Source of the DNA: LMUY01 sp965276785
Lineage (GTDB): Bacteria; Pseudomonadota; Alphaproteobacteria; Acetobacterales; Acetobacteraceae
Direction of reading: 5' to 3'
Assembly: GCA_965276785.1 (NCBI GenBank)
Contig: OZ255629.1
Location: forward strand, 124,001 to 188,000
Length of the DNA stretch: 64,000 nucleotides
The notes beneath the pieces were generated by a model that worked only from the letters and a program-made list of their open reading frames with translations, was not told where the DNA came from and searched no databases. The position numbers and the translations under genes were made by a program. Below, piece after piece: positions 47,666 through 56,628 of this stretch (the first letter of the stretch is position 1; each line of letters begins with the position of its first letter).

Positions 47666-49740
47666 TGAGCACGCGTCGCGCTCGCTGGAAGGCGCCCGTG
47701 TCGATGCCGGACGAATGGGGGCCAGGCGGTCAAGCCTGGACTTCGGGTGGCCAAGCGTGGACTGCTACCGGGCTCGTCGGCAACGTCACAAGCGGCGGCT
47801 CCGGCAGTGGTCCGGCGGCGTGGGACGGGCACACCCGCTTTAGCGCCGGCTCTCGCGGCATCGCCATCGTCGCCCTCGGTTTTAACCAATACTACGCCTG
47901 GACCACCGCCTACTTTAACCAGCAAATCACCAGCACGATGCTGGCGAATTGGAAGTCCGCGGGCGTCGATTGCATCCGCCTCACCATGGACCCGGCGGCA
48001 CTGTGCAAGGCCATTGCGGCGGGCACGAGCACGGCCGGGCCGGTTGGTATCATCACCACGGCGATCACCACGCTCGTCAACGCAGGGTTCGCCGTTATCC
48101 TCGACTCGCACGTGGAGACCGCGGGCACCGACTACGTCAACGGCGGCAACGTCATTTGGTATGATACCGCGATCGAAAACGCCTACCCATCCGGGTCGAT
48201 GTGGACGGTCTACGTCCAGGCGATGCAGCAATACGCCACGATTTGCGCCGGCTGGACGACGTCGCAGGTGGCGCTCGAAATCTTCAACGAAAACACCTAC
48301 AACAATGGCTCTACCACTTGGCAGACGCTGGCGGTGGCATTGTGCACAGCCATTCGCACCGTCAACAAGATCACCACGCTGCTTGTAGGCGGAACCGAAT
48401 ACTGCAACATTCAGGGAATCGTCGATCTCAACCCGGCCGGGTTTCCCGACACGAATATGGGATGGGTGATCCACGACTACACGCCACGGGCGTTCGCGCT
48501 GGGCACGGTGGCGGGCGATGTCGGACACGTCAACGGCACCAGCGGCGCGAGCGGCGCAGCGGCGCCGAACCCGCTCTACTATCCGCCGATCGCGTCGGAC
48601 CAGACGGCCCAGACTGCGACCGCCACGGCTGCGGGCATGTCTTCTGGCAGCGCCGAAGCGACCACCTTGGGGCAGTATTTCACCACGCCAGACAACAAGG
48701 CTTGGATGCTCAACGAATACACGGTCAACAACACGTTGGGCGTCAACGCGGTGGAGACTTGGCGCACGGCCAACGGCATCGCTGCGGCGCAGATATTCGT
48801 AACCGAGTTCGGCTGCCGGGGCGGTGCAAACCCGACAATGGCGATTAATCCGGTCTCGCGCTCAGCTTGGTATCAGGACAAGCGCAAGATTTTCGACCAG
48901 TTAGGCTACAACCGCTTTGTGTGGGATGCCGCGCCTGGGCTGAGCAACGACACGTTTCAGAACACGAACCAGGATAGCAGCGGCAATTTCATCGGCGAAA
49001 TCGCGGTAGCGCTCGGGCTGCAATGCCGAGAAGCCTACCAAGCCGAAACCACGGCGCTGCTCAATCGGATGACGGTCACGCCCTCGACGGCGCATCAGGA
49101 CCTCATCAACATCACGATCAAGCAGCTCAAGGCGCAGGGCCTGTGGACGCTGTGCGATGCGATCTACGTGCTGGCGGCGGACGGCCCGGCGAACGCGTTG
49201 CTGAACTGGAAAGGCACGTCCTACCCGCTCACAGTGACGGGCGCGCCGGTGTTTACCGCTGGCGGCGGTTATGTGTCGTCGGCATCGGCCTATCTCGCGA
49301 GCCCGGCCACGCTGGGGACAAGCACGCAATGGGCGCAGAACAGCGCGCATCTCGGGATTTGGCAAAACACCGCCTCGACGACGGATAATCCGATTGTGGT
49401 AGACGGCGCGGGCGTGAACGGCATCGGCGCCGGGCAGTATTCGTTCATCACCGGGCTTAACTCATCGAGCGGCCGGAACTACGGCAGCGAGTCGCCCGTG
49501 GTGGCGTTCCCGGCGCATGTATGCGCATCGCGGACGGCCTCGACAGGCTACAACGATTTTTACAATGGATCGGTGGAACTCGCGGTCACAAACAGCTCGG
49601 TCGCGACCTCCGGGACCACGTTGAGCACGTCCGGCGGTAACACGGGGCAGCTTTCGGTCTGGCACTTCGGCGCTGGCGTCACCAACGCGCAAATGCGCGA
49701 CATAGCGACGATCTGGCGCATCTACATGCAGGGGCTCTAA
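47665..49740 (+). CDS. GH5-like glycoside hydrolase tail protein
   Basis: Started at ATG 47665, overlapping the spike stop; 691 residues. A TIM-barrel of the cellulase type: VDCIRLTMDP, FAVILDSHVE, ALEIFNENTYNN with the acid/base Glu209 in the Asn-Glu pair, VIHDYTPRA, and IFVTEFGCRGG with candidate nucleophile Glu381. A C-terminal lectin-like beta domain (about 520-690) carries 'LSVWHFGAGVTNAQMRDIAT', common at the ends of phage receptor-binding proteins. No signal peptide. It probably cleaves a beta-glucan such as cellulose around the host. Confidence 0.75.
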   Translation: MSTRRARWKAPVSMPDEWGPGGQAWTSGGQAWTATGLVGNVTSGGSGSGPAAWDGHTRFSAGSRGIAIVALGFNQYYAWTTAYFNQQITSTMLANWKSAGVDCIRLTMDPAALCKAIAAGTSTAGPVGIITTAITTLVNAGFAVILDSHVETAGTDYVNGGNVIWYDTAIENAYPSGSMWTVYVQAMQQYATICAGWTTSQVALEIFNENTYNNGSTTWQTLAVALCTAIRTVNKITTLLVGGTEYCNIQGIVDLNPAGFPDTNMGWVIHDYTPRAFALGTVAGDVGHVNGTSGASGAAAPNPLYYPPIASDQTAQTATATAAGMSSGSAEATTLGQYFTTPDNKAWMLNEYTVNNTLGVNAVETWRTANGIAAAQIFVTEFGCRGGANPTMAINPVSRSAWYQDKRKIFDQLGYNRFVWDAAPGLSNDTFQNTNQDSSGNFIGEIAVALGLQCREAYQAETTALLNRMTVTPSTAHQDLINITIKQLKAQGLWTLCDAIYVLAADGPANALLNWKGTSYPLTVTGAPVFTAGGGYVSSASAYLASPATLGTSTQWAQNSAHLGIWQNTASTTDNPIVVDGAGVNGIGAGQYSFITGLNSSSGRNYGSESPVVAFPAHVCASRTASTGYNDFYNGSVELAVTNSSVATSGTTLSTSGGNTGQLSVWHFGAGVTNAQMRDIATIWRIYMQGL

Positions 49741-49828
49741 GCAATGATGGGCCATGCTGAATGATCCCGAGTCCTGTGCTGCTTTGGGCCAACCGCGCCA
49801 TTACGGTCCTACAATGGTGTGGAGTCAC

Positions 49829-50137
49829 ATGAGCGACGAACGCCTCACGCCATCCGACCGGGAGGAGCTTCACCGGCTCCGCAACGAGACGCAAATCCGA
49901 CTTTCCATCCGTGTGGAAGTTGAAAAGACACTTTGCCAAATGTGGAAGGTAGACTACCAGCCTGATGGTAGTCATTGGAAAGACTTGCGCGTCATACGCG
50001 ATGAGTTGGAGCGAATGCGCGATGAGAGACGCACCCGCAAGGGATGGCTCAACACGGTTGTGACCGCCGCCATTGCAGCTATTGCGTCCGGCATTACCGC
50101 CTTTCTCAGCGGGGCATTCGGAGCCCACAAGCCATGA
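49829..50137 (+). CDS. XhlA-like membrane protein, possible holin component
   Basis: ATG 49829 with GGAG upstream; 102 residues. Charged helical N-terminus (TPSDREELHRLRNETQIRLS...) and one C-terminal membrane span (WLNTVVTAAIAAIASGITAF). That is the layout of haemolysin XhlA-type proteins, which work with holins. First gene of the lysis cassette. The gap 49741-49828 has no gene. Confidence 0.55.
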   Translation: MSDERLTPSDREELHRLRNETQIRLSIRVEVEKTLCQMWKVDYQPDGSHWKDLRVIRDELERMRDERRTRKGWLNTVVTAAIAAIASGITAFLSGAFGAHKP

Positions 50138-50670
50138 ACAAAGCCGTCTCGAAGGCATGGGCGTTTACCCAATCGTCTTGGGTGACGATGTTGTTCGGCG
50201 CCACTATCGGTCTCATAGGCGGTGGCGGAATTGCTCGGTGGTATTGGTCACGTCCTGCCGTCGTCGTCATTAGCAGTTACGAAGACGACAATGTCGCTTT
50301 CAGCGGTGGCGATCTGGAGTTTATCAACACCAAAGTCGACAACAACGTGTGCCAGACTTCGGTCGCGCGCTGGCTTTGGCGATTGGACCCTACCGATCCG
50401 TTGCCGGACAGCGATCCCCGCAAGCGGAGGCAATGGCGCGCGGTGATCAGCACGCCGTTCGGGCCTCCCTCGATAGGGAAAATTTCGACGTATCGCTTGA
50501 GCGTGCCGCTACCCGACCATATCGAGCCCGGCTATTGGCATCCGCTGAACGAAAGCATCGATACGTGCTCAAGCCTCACTCAATCGGCGCCGCGATTCAT
50601 TGAGGGTAAGCCTATTCTTATCAAAGCAAATCCGGCGGATAGTGCAGCGGTGGCAGGTGCAAAACCATGA
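50134..50670 (+). CDS. Membrane-anchored lysis-cassette protein
   Basis: 178 residues; overlaps the previous gene. One N-terminal span (about residues 17-37: 'VTMLFGATIGLIGGGGIARW') and a periplasmic beta-rich domain with two Cys (NNVCQTS and IDTCSSL). It could be an inner-membrane spanin-like or immunity protein. No family recognised. Confidence 0.45.
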   Translation: MNKAVSKAWAFTQSSWVTMLFGATIGLIGGGGIARWYWSRPAVVVISSYEDDNVAFSGGDLEFINTKVDNNVCQTSVARWLWRLDPTDPLPDSDPRKRRQWRAVISTPFGPPSIGKISTYRLSVPLPDHIEPGYWHPLNESIDTCSSLTQSAPRFIEGKPILIKANPADSAAVAGAKP

Positions 50671-51182
50671 CCGGATTTAGCCTCAACAACGAGCTAGACG
50701 TGTTGACCGCAACTATATGGGGCGAGGCAAGAGGCTGTATGCGCAATGCGATGGAAAATGTCGCGCAGTGCGTCCTCAACCGCGCGGCTGACGAATGGGA
50801 TAGAGGTGGCGTTATCGGCGTGTGCTTGGCTCCGTTGCAATTCAGTTCATGGAATGAGGACGATCCGAATCGCGCGGACATCTTCATCGCGGCCAAGCAA
50901 CTCAACCCCGAACCGTCCTGGAAAATCGCGCGCTTGGTGGCGACAGTCGCGCTAGCTGGACATAACCCCAATCGCATCCAAGGGGCCGATAGCTACTTTG
51001 CGGTCGGCATGGCGCGACCGCCGTATTGGGCCAAGGCGCCGGCGATCAAGGTCTACAGCGATGGGTGGCATGCCTATTGGGTAACGCGCAATCCGCCGCA
51101 TGCGCCGGTGATATCGGTCAACTCCAACCTGACGGCGGACGATCTCAACAAGCAAGAGCTTACCAACTTAGGGGGCGCCTAA
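50667..51182 (+). CDS. SleB-type cell wall hydrolase (endolysin)
   Basis: 171 residues; 4-base overlap upstream. SleB family landmarks: LTATIWGEARGCMRNAMENV, AQCVLNRAAD, then LAPLQFSSWNEDDPNR; catalytic Glu in the WGEARG segment. No signal peptide, so export would depend on a holin. It degrades peptidoglycan at the end of infection. Confidence 0.9.
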   Translation: MTGFSLNNELDVLTATIWGEARGCMRNAMENVAQCVLNRAADEWDRGGVIGVCLAPLQFSSWNEDDPNRADIFIAAKQLNPEPSWKIARLVATVALAGHNPNRIQGADSYFAVGMARPPYWAKAPAIKVYSDGWHAYWVTRNPPHAPVISVNSNLTADDLNKQELTNLGGA

Positions 51183-51571
51183 TGGACCAGACCGCATTGC
51201 AGGCGGTGTTCGCCGTGCTGCCGGAACCGTGGCGAACCTACGCCGCGTCCGCGCTCGGCATTGCCGGCGTGGTGAGCCTGCTTTCCTCCACGTTCGCCGC
51301 CGCGGTCAAGCCGCCGTCATCTACCGCGCCGAGTTGGGTGCGCACCGCCTATGCGGTCGCGACTTGGCCAGCCATCAACCTCGGCTGGAGCCGCAACGCG
51401 GTGGTGCCAGGCATGCCTCCTGCCGTGCAGCAAGCTGCCATCATCAGTGCCAAGCTTGCGGCGGCCGTGCCGGAAACCACCGTTGTGCAATCGTTCCCCG
51501 AGGTGCGGCACGGCAACATCATGCCGACGCCACCGTCGCTCGCGATACCGCCAACGCCGTTCAACACCTGA
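51182..51571 (+). CDS. Small membrane protein of the lysis cassette (holin candidate)
   Basis: ATG 51182 overlaps the hydrolase stop; 129 residues. One clear span (about 16-42, TYAASALGIAGVVSLLSSTF) with a Pro-rich cytoplasmic or periplasmic tail (MPTPPSLAIPPTPFNT). Placement directly after the endolysin makes it the best holin candidate, together with the XhlA-like gene. Confidence 0.5.
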   Translation: MDQTALQAVFAVLPEPWRTYAASALGIAGVVSLLSSTFAAAVKPPSSTAPSWVRTAYAVATWPAINLGWSRNAVVPGMPPAVQQAAIISAKLAAAVPETTVVQSFPEVRHGNIMPTPPSLAIPPTPFNT

Positions 51572-51581
51572 GGACTTCGCC

Positions 51582-51692
51582 ATGATCCGCCTCGCGCTTG
51601 CGTTCGCCGCGCTACTCGCACTGTCCGGCTGCATCTTTCCACCGGGTGGGCACGACCGGCCGGAGTTTCGTCACGACTGGCATCGCTATTAA
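51582..51692 (+). CDS. Tiny lipoprotein (Rz1-like position)
   Basis: 36 residues: MIRLALAFAALLALSGC, a clean lipobox (LSGC), then a short Pro/His-rich mature part of about 20 residues. Tiny lipoproteins after an endolysin are usually outer-membrane spanins. Its partner could be the membrane protein at 50134 or 51182. Confidence 0.5.
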   Translation: MIRLALAFAALLALSGCIFPPGGHDRPEFRHDWHRY

Positions 51693-51746
51693 AGCGAGCG
51701 GCCGATCTCTTTAACAACAATTTTGCCTATTAAAAGAAACTACACC

Positions 51747-52271
51747 ATGCACACCTCTCGTCGTCACCTGCTTACCTTCGCTTTCGCGCTCGCGTTGGGC
51801 GCCTGCACCGTCACCACGACGGGCGGCGTCACCACCGTCACCCTCGACACGGGCAAAATCCAGACCGACGGGCAGGCGCTGCTCACGGCCGGTGCGCAAA
51901 TCCTGGCCTCGCCTGGCGTGGCGCCGCAGCTTGGCGCCAACCTGCTCACGGCACAAAACGCGCTGCAATCGGCCAACACCGCCTTTGCCAGCGTGACCGC
52001 GCAGCTTGCACCGTCCGTCTCGGTCTCGCTCAATACGACCAGCGTTCAGAACGCGATCAAGTCTGTGCTGGCGGACATCGGCACCGTGCTGCAACTGGTG
52101 ACGCCCATCGTGTCGTTTATCCCCGGCGGTGCGGCGGTGAGCGGCATCATCATGGCGGTGCAGGAGCTGATCCCGTTTGTTGAGGTGGCGGCCGCGCTGG
52201 TATCGGCCAAGCCGGGTGCCACGGCATCGGGCGACGAGGCCGGCGCGCTGCGCACGATCTACGGGCGATAG
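51747..52271 (+). CDS. Lipoprotein with coiled helices
   Basis: ATG 51747; 174 residues. Signal and lipobox FALALGAC, then a beta start (TVTTTGGVTTVTLD) and long alanine-rich helices ('LTAQNALQSANTAFASVTAQ'), ending with a hydrophobic stretch 'IVSFIPGGAAVSGIIMAVQE'. Possibly a superinfection-exclusion or spanin-like lipoprotein. No family recognised. Confidence 0.5.
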   Translation: MHTSRRHLLTFAFALALGACTVTTTGGVTTVTLDTGKIQTDGQALLTAGAQILASPGVAPQLGANLLTAQNALQSANTAFASVTAQLAPSVSVSLNTTSVQNAIKSVLADIGTVLQLVTPIVSFIPGGAAVSGIIMAVQELIPFVEVAAALVSAKPGATASGDEAGALRTIYGR

Positions 52272-52275
52272 GCCG

Positions 52276-53040
52276 ATGGAGCGCCGGTTAGGGCTCATCA
52301 AGCGGCCGGTCCCGCCCGGCGCTCCCACGCTGGCCGGGCACGGGTTCGGCGCCGTCCAGGCGCCGCCTCGGCTCGATCGCTCGCACGTCGCCTACGCCCC
52401 GCAACTCCAGGGTAACGGGGTCTGCGGAGACTGCACGTGGGCCGCCGTGGGCAACGCCATCCTCGCGCAGGCGGCGCTGCTGCGATACCGCGCCAATGTG
52501 CCGGACACGGCAGCGGTCACGATGTATCAGCGGCAGGCGGGCTATGATCCGGCCAACCCCGCCACCGACACCGGGGCCAACGAGGTGGACGTGCTGACTT
52601 GGCAAGCGCAACACGGCTTCGACGCGTCGCAGGAGGCGCCCTACGTTGGGCTGTGGGCCAACTTGGCGCGCGACGATTGGAACGCACAGCGGCTCGCAGC
52701 ATCGAGATTTGGCGTGTGCTACTATGCCATTGACCTCGCGCTTGCGGACCAGTCCCCGGGCACTTGGGACATCACCACGCCGGGCGATCAAACGCCAGGG
52801 GGATGGGGCGGACATGCGGTTGTCGGTTGTTGGTCATACACCGGCATTGAGGATACCGACTTGGTGACGATCATCACTTGGGGAGCGCCGCAGCTCGCCA
52901 CGTGGCGGTGGATGCGCTCGAGAGTGGTGGAGGCGCACGTGCTGGTGCATCCGCAGATTTGCGGCACCGACCGGTTCACAGGCGCGGGCATTGATCGGGA
53001 TCGGCTGGCGGCGGACGTCGCGGGATTCGCCGTGGCATGA
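52276..53040 (+). CDS. Papain-fold (C1-like) peptidase homologue
   Basis: ATG 52276; 254 residues. 'LQGNGVCGDCTWAAVGNA' matches the papain active-site segment (Gln45, Cys53), and WGGHAVVGCWSYTG supplies the His (H180). The following TIITWG replaces the usual N-S-W-G, so the catalytic Asn is not visible and activity may be altered. No signal peptide. It sits among lipoprotein genes after the lysis cassette. It may process an envelope or virion protein, or be a moron. Confidence 0.65.
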   Translation: MERRLGLIKRPVPPGAPTLAGHGFGAVQAPPRLDRSHVAYAPQLQGNGVCGDCTWAAVGNAILAQAALLRYRANVPDTAAVTMYQRQAGYDPANPATDTGANEVDVLTWQAQHGFDASQEAPYVGLWANLARDDWNAQRLAASRFGVCYYAIDLALADQSPGTWDITTPGDQTPGGWGGHAVVGCWSYTGIEDTDLVTIITWGAPQLATWRWMRSRVVEAHVLVHPQICGTDRFTGAGIDRDRLAADVAGFAVA

Positions 53041-53252
53041 GCATCAGTTCTGCTGTTAATCAATCGACTGGGTTCTCCGTTTCGATTCCAGTTTACCCCA
53101 CTATCAGCCCGTGTTGGAGATGCGCTGGGATGGGGACGATACAAGCAATCCATTACACTACCGGTGGAATGGTTGTCGGAAGACTGACTTGCGAGGTGTG
53201 CAAGGGGGTGGTTGCTCAAACCACCATGGCTCTCAAATTCGCATCGCCATGA
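53037..53252 (+). CDS. Small CxxC protein
   Basis: 71 residues; ATGA overlap with the papain-fold gene. Two CxxC pairs (CWRC and CEVC) about 26 residues apart could bind zinc in a rubredoxin-like knuckle. Function unknown. Confidence 0.5.
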   Translation: MSISSAVNQSTGFSVSIPVYPTISPCWRCAGMGTIQAIHYTTGGMVVGRLTCEVCKGVVAQTTMALKFASP

Positions 53253-53722
53253 GAGGCACCCGGCGTTGGCTTGCACCGATCGCACTCACAGCGTTGCTTG
53301 CCGGGTGCGGCGCGCTCGACACGCACGAGGCGCGCAAACCGTGGGGAGTGCTGATCGGCATGGCTCTGCCTGACGTGCTCTCGTGCATGGGCAAGCCGGA
53401 CGACGTGCAGCAGACCGGGCCGGACACGGCCATCATCGAATACCGCCGGCAAGACACGGTGGACGCGCTCGACCTGACGCTGGCGTTGCTCGGCTCGGTC
53501 AGGCTTGGTGGCGGCGGCGGGTGCCGGGCGGTGTTTACCGTGCTGCGGACGGGCACCGTGGCGGATGTGGCCTTTGCGCAATCCTTTGGCGTGGGGTTGA
53601 TTAGCGCGCCCTACGAGGCTTGCCGACCGCTGGTAAGCGAGTGTTTGCGGCATCCATCGGGTGCCGGGCTGAGCCCTGGATATGACGCTTGGAAATGGCT
53701 GCTGCCGGGGGCTAAGGCATGA
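53249..53722 (+). CDS. BamE/SmpA-like lipoprotein
   Basis: ATG 53249 (ATGA overlap); 157 residues. Lipobox ALLAGC, then GVLIGMALPDVLSCMGKPDD and VQQTGPDTAIIEYRRQ, the helix-turn-strand of the BamE-like fold. The rest is beta with Cys. BamE belongs to the outer-membrane assembly machine; a phage copy might alter porin display or entry of other phages. Confidence 0.6.
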   Translation: MRGTRRWLAPIALTALLAGCGALDTHEARKPWGVLIGMALPDVLSCMGKPDDVQQTGPDTAIIEYRRQDTVDALDLTLALLGSVRLGGGGGCRAVFTVLRTGTVADVAFAQSFGVGLISAPYEACRPLVSECLRHPSGAGLSPGYDAWKWLLPGAKA

Positions 53723-53943
53723 GCGCGATGGTGGAGTGGCAAACTATCGACACGGCTCCCCGTAACGGCGATGAATTTCTCGCGTGCAACGCAGGATATA
53801 TTGGCGGTTGCATGGAAGTTGTGAGTTATTTTGAGCCAGATACAGTTAATTCGGCGTGGATATGGGCGACAGCGGATGGCCCAATATTTCACGAGGACAG
53901 GTTTACCCATTGGATGCCTTTGCCCAAGCTTCCGACACTATGA
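53719..53943 (+). CDS. DUF551-like small protein
   Basis: 74 residues; ATGA overlap. It starts EWQTIDTAPRNGDEFLACN and ends FTHWMPLPKLP, the typical ends of DUF551 phage proteins, with a Trp-rich middle. Function of the family is unknown. Confidence 0.75.
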   Translation: MSAMVEWQTIDTAPRNGDEFLACNAGYIGGCMEVVSYFEPDTVNSAWIWATADGPIFHEDRFTHWMPLPKLPTL

Positions 53944-54275
53944 GCGCGAGCGGCGACCCCTACGCGGGCCTCAATTATTGGGAGCGCTGCGGGGAGGAAT
54001 TCGACCGGGCGATTTGCGTTCTGACCGGCGGCCCGCTTGGCGAGACGGTCAGCATGCGGGCGGCGCTGGCGGCGGAACATGGGCAGCGTTGGGGCGTGAT
54101 CCTATGCCTAGTGCTATCCTACGCCGTTCAACGCGATCACTGCCGCGCCACGCTTAGCAGCGCGCCCTCGCCGTGGTTTGTCTACGTCCGCGCTGGGATT
54201 GCCTTTGGCGTCGCGATCGGGGCGGTGAGCGCGATGGTGTTTTCGCTGCTACGGCTGGTGCTCGCTGTGCTATAG
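53940..54275 (+). CDS. Hypothetical membrane protein at the prophage right end
   Basis: 111 residues from ATG 53940. The N-terminal half is soluble helix; the C-terminus has one or two spans (VYVRAGIAFGVAIGAVSAMV, then FSLLRLVLAVL). It is the last phage gene before the terminator. Confidence 0.5.
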   Translation: MSASGDPYAGLNYWERCGEEFDRAICVLTGGPLGETVSMRAALAAEHGQRWGVILCLVLSYAVQRDHCRATLSSAPSPWFVYVRAGIAFGVAIGAVSAMVFSLLRLVLAVL

Positions 54276-54313
54276 ACGGGTCAGACTAGGTTTCCTCCCT
54301 GCTATCAACCTCG

Positions 54314-54348
54314 CCCGTCTCTCCGAAAGGGGAGGCGGGTTTTCTTTT
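54314..54348 (+). terminator. Strong rho-independent terminator at the end of the phage genes
   Basis: An 11-pair stem, CCCGTCTCTCC/GGGGAGGCGGG (some G-T pairs), capped by a GAAA tetraloop and followed by TTTTCTTTT. It ends the late operon. Confidence 0.85.
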
Positions 54349-54760
54349 GGGGGGGTTGGCGGTTTGACAATCTCCTGCCAACCCATTGATGCGCCTATGT
54401 GCATAAACCTGGGTATGATCGCGTAGACCGTTGAAAACGGCTATTCGGGCGATCCCCTACGGGACGCCAGTGATGTGAACTGATCAACGGGTTTCTCAGG
54501 GCGCATCGTTAGAAATTCGCCTAAGTCGCAGACTTGGATGAGGTATACCAGCGGCCTCATACGTTTCACCGTGTTGCCCCGCTTCGGCGATGGGTCGCAT
54601 GTGTCCGGAACTGCTTCTAACTCATTCCAAGCGGGGCAACGCGTTTCCACGAAGCGGCGTCAGTCTTAAGGCAATGTAGTTCTAGCCGCTCCCTGCGACC
54701 GTAGCAGCATGCTGGAGCGCCACCGTCAGTTGCTGACGTTATACCATAAGCCGACAACCG
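54349..54760. other. Junction region between prophage and mobile-element remnants
   Basis: No gene I would call. A minus-strand frame (54441-54650) is unrecognised. A long inverted repeat is present: GTTGCCCCGCTT (54573-54584) and AAGCGGGGCAAC (54629-54640), perfect over 12 bases with a 44-base loop. The right attachment site may be here, but I cannot define a core without the left end. Confidence 0.4.
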
Positions 54761-54761
54761 C

Positions 54762-55641
54762 TTGGTCGGGGTCTTGCCAGTGCCGGGCGCAGCACTGACC
54801 CCCGAGGCGGCAGCCTTCGAGTTCCTGCGCCGCAATCCGGACTACAACGCCGCCTATCGCATTCTGCTGGACGAATCGGGCGGCGGTTCGTCGCCTGCGG
54901 TAGCGCCATTCGCGGCGCATTGGGGGTTGCGATTTCGCGGCCGATCCGCAGCTGCGCAGCGATCGGACGCCAGTCATTTGGCTGCCCCGGCACAATCCCA
55001 GGATGACGGTGCTGACGGGGGTTCTGCCCAACCTGTTCGACGGACCGCCGCTCTCAAACGCGAGACCCACAATCATCCGCGGCGCGCCTGAAGGCCGGTA
55101 CGCCGACCTAGTTGCGCTCGCGCCGCCGCACCAGGCCCTGATTGTCGGCGAACCTTCCGCGACGTCTGCAATCGCGGTTGTGATACCATTGGACGGCATG
55201 TTCGGGGACCGCATCGAAGCGGCACGCCGTGTCTGCCGTGCGATAATCCGCGAGGCAAAGGTGCAGCCGGCCGGCTTCACAGCGCAACGCGCGCGACGAC
55301 TGAGGCTCGTGCTTCGGGCGCTCGACGCCGCTCTTCTCGACATTGGCTATCGCGAGATCGCGCGCGGCTTGTTCGGCGACCGCTTCTCGGATGACGCCGC
55401 CTGGCGAACAAATCCGCTCCGCGCCACCACCATCCGTCTCGTGCAGGACGGCCGCGCGGCTCATGCGCGGCGGGTACCTGCGCCTGCTCCGCCCCGATCG
55501 CCGCAAGCGCTGACGACTGCCGGACGTGTTGGCGCCCGACAGTTGGACACAGTGCACCGGGGTGCCGCGAACAAGAAAATAACTCCGTCATCCACCCCTT
55601 TGATCCCCCTCCGCCAGGGTGCTCGCGAGCCGCCGGCCTGA
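54762..55641 (+). pseudogene. DUF6499-DUF2285 gene broken by a frameshift
   Basis: The first part (54762 frame) reads AAFEFLRRNPDYNAAYRIL ... AHWGLRF, the usual N-terminal region of DUF2285 proteins from integrative elements. The continuation is in the +1 frame from about 54934 (FAADPQLRSDRTPVIWLPRH, then LVALAPPHQALIVGEP, and a helical DUF2285 core to 55640). One extra T near 54933-54935 explains the break. DUF2285 genes lie next to excisionase and repA genes in alphaproteobacterial conjugative elements, as the next remnants do. Confidence 0.7.
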
Positions 55642-55678
55642 ACCGGTGGCAACCGTCAGACCCACGGAGATGCGCCCA

Positions 55679-55990
55679 TGCCCGACCCGCTCGCCGGCCT
55701 TCCGCCATGCTACCTGCGCACGCCCGAGGCCGCGCGGTTGCGATAGCGGTTTTCCTGGGCCTGTCCGGCCGCACCCTGGAAAATCATCGCACCTACGATA
55801 CCGGGCCGGGCCGAAACTGGCGGCCGCGTCGTCTATCAGGTCGACGACCTGCAAGCCTGGGTGACGCGCGGCGCCAAGGCGTCCACGTCCGATCCCGGCA
55901 TCGGCGCGGTGCTTTCGGCGAAGCGGCACGCCGCCGTGTCTCCCAGCTACGCCGTCGCCGCGCACGTCGCTGATCTGACCGCCATGCCGA
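55679..55990 (+). pseudogene. Broken AlpA/excisionase-type HTH gene
   Basis: Readable in three pieces across frames: MPDPLAGLPPCYLRTPEAAR (then an in-frame TAG), FLGLSGRTLENHRTYDTGPG in another frame, and VVYQVDDLQAWVTRGAKAST in a third. Together they match the small helix-turn-helix protein of conjugative elements (recognition helix, then the DLQAW wing). At least two frameshifts plus a stop make it non-functional. Confidence 0.65.
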
Positions 55991-56310
55991 TATCCGTGTC
56001 CGGCAGCCGCCGCCTTTCATCCCGCAGCGAGCGAGCGAACCTCGACCCATTCGCTGCCTTGGCTGGCGATATCGCGTTTCGCGACCAGCGCGACCTCATG
56101 GAGCGGCCGTTCTTCTCACTCGCCAAGACGAAGCGCCTGACGTCGATCCCATACCGAGCCGGCAATACGGAAGTGCAGGTCTACGCCGTGCCGGGGCACG
56201 GAATGGCGACGATTTGGGATGCCGCCGTTCTGATCTGGGCTGCGGCGCATCTCGTTAAGGCCGCCGACCGCGGGCTACCGACGTCCCGATTTTTCCGGAG
56301 GCGAACTTGA
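55984..56310 (+). pseudogene. Truncated replication initiator RepA-like fragment
   Basis: About 108 residues from ATG 55984: 'SERANLDPFAALAGDIAFRD', MERPFFSLAKTKRLTSIPY, 'GHGMATIWDAAVLIWAAAHL'. This is the N-terminal quarter of the replication initiator protein A family, cut off after 'DRGLPTSRFF'. It is open and in frame but lacks most of the protein. With the two pseudogenes before it, it marks the remains of an integrative or plasmid-like element. Confidence 0.65.
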
Positions 56311-56443
56311 GGTCTCCGACGCGATGAATCAGCGGCCTTGTGTCAGGCGCCATGCAAAGTAGGCCGGAGGCGACAGGTAAAGCTGGGCCACCCTCGTTTT
56401 GGTGGAGGGATGGATTGGTTGAGGTAACTTAGGGGAGGGCGCC

Positions 56444-56530
56444 TTGCGCCACTTCGGCGGTGTTTCCGAGGAAGTGCTGCTCGACAATGCGCGGGCTCTG
56501 GTGCCGCAGCACGACGCGGTGACGCGGGAG
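56444..56530 (+). mobile_element. IS21-family IstA transposase fragment
   Basis: About 29 codons read LRHFGGVSEEVLLDNARALV then PQHDAVTRE, the conserved DDE-domain segment of IS21 IstA around its second Asp. Nothing else of the IS is visible on either side, so this is a small relic. The surrounding 56311-56628 is otherwise empty. Confidence 0.6.
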
Positions 56531-56628
56531 AAGCGCCGGTCAGGGCTTCTGAAGGCAACAACAGCAGCCGCAGCGATCCACGCGGTATCATGATGGTGGC
56601 CTCGTTTTGAATGTCGCCAGCGGCCTAG

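Noticed and set aside
54441..54650. 69-residue minus-strand frame near the right phage end
   Set aside because: No family, no ribosome site and it crosses the inverted repeat; kept only as part of the junction description.
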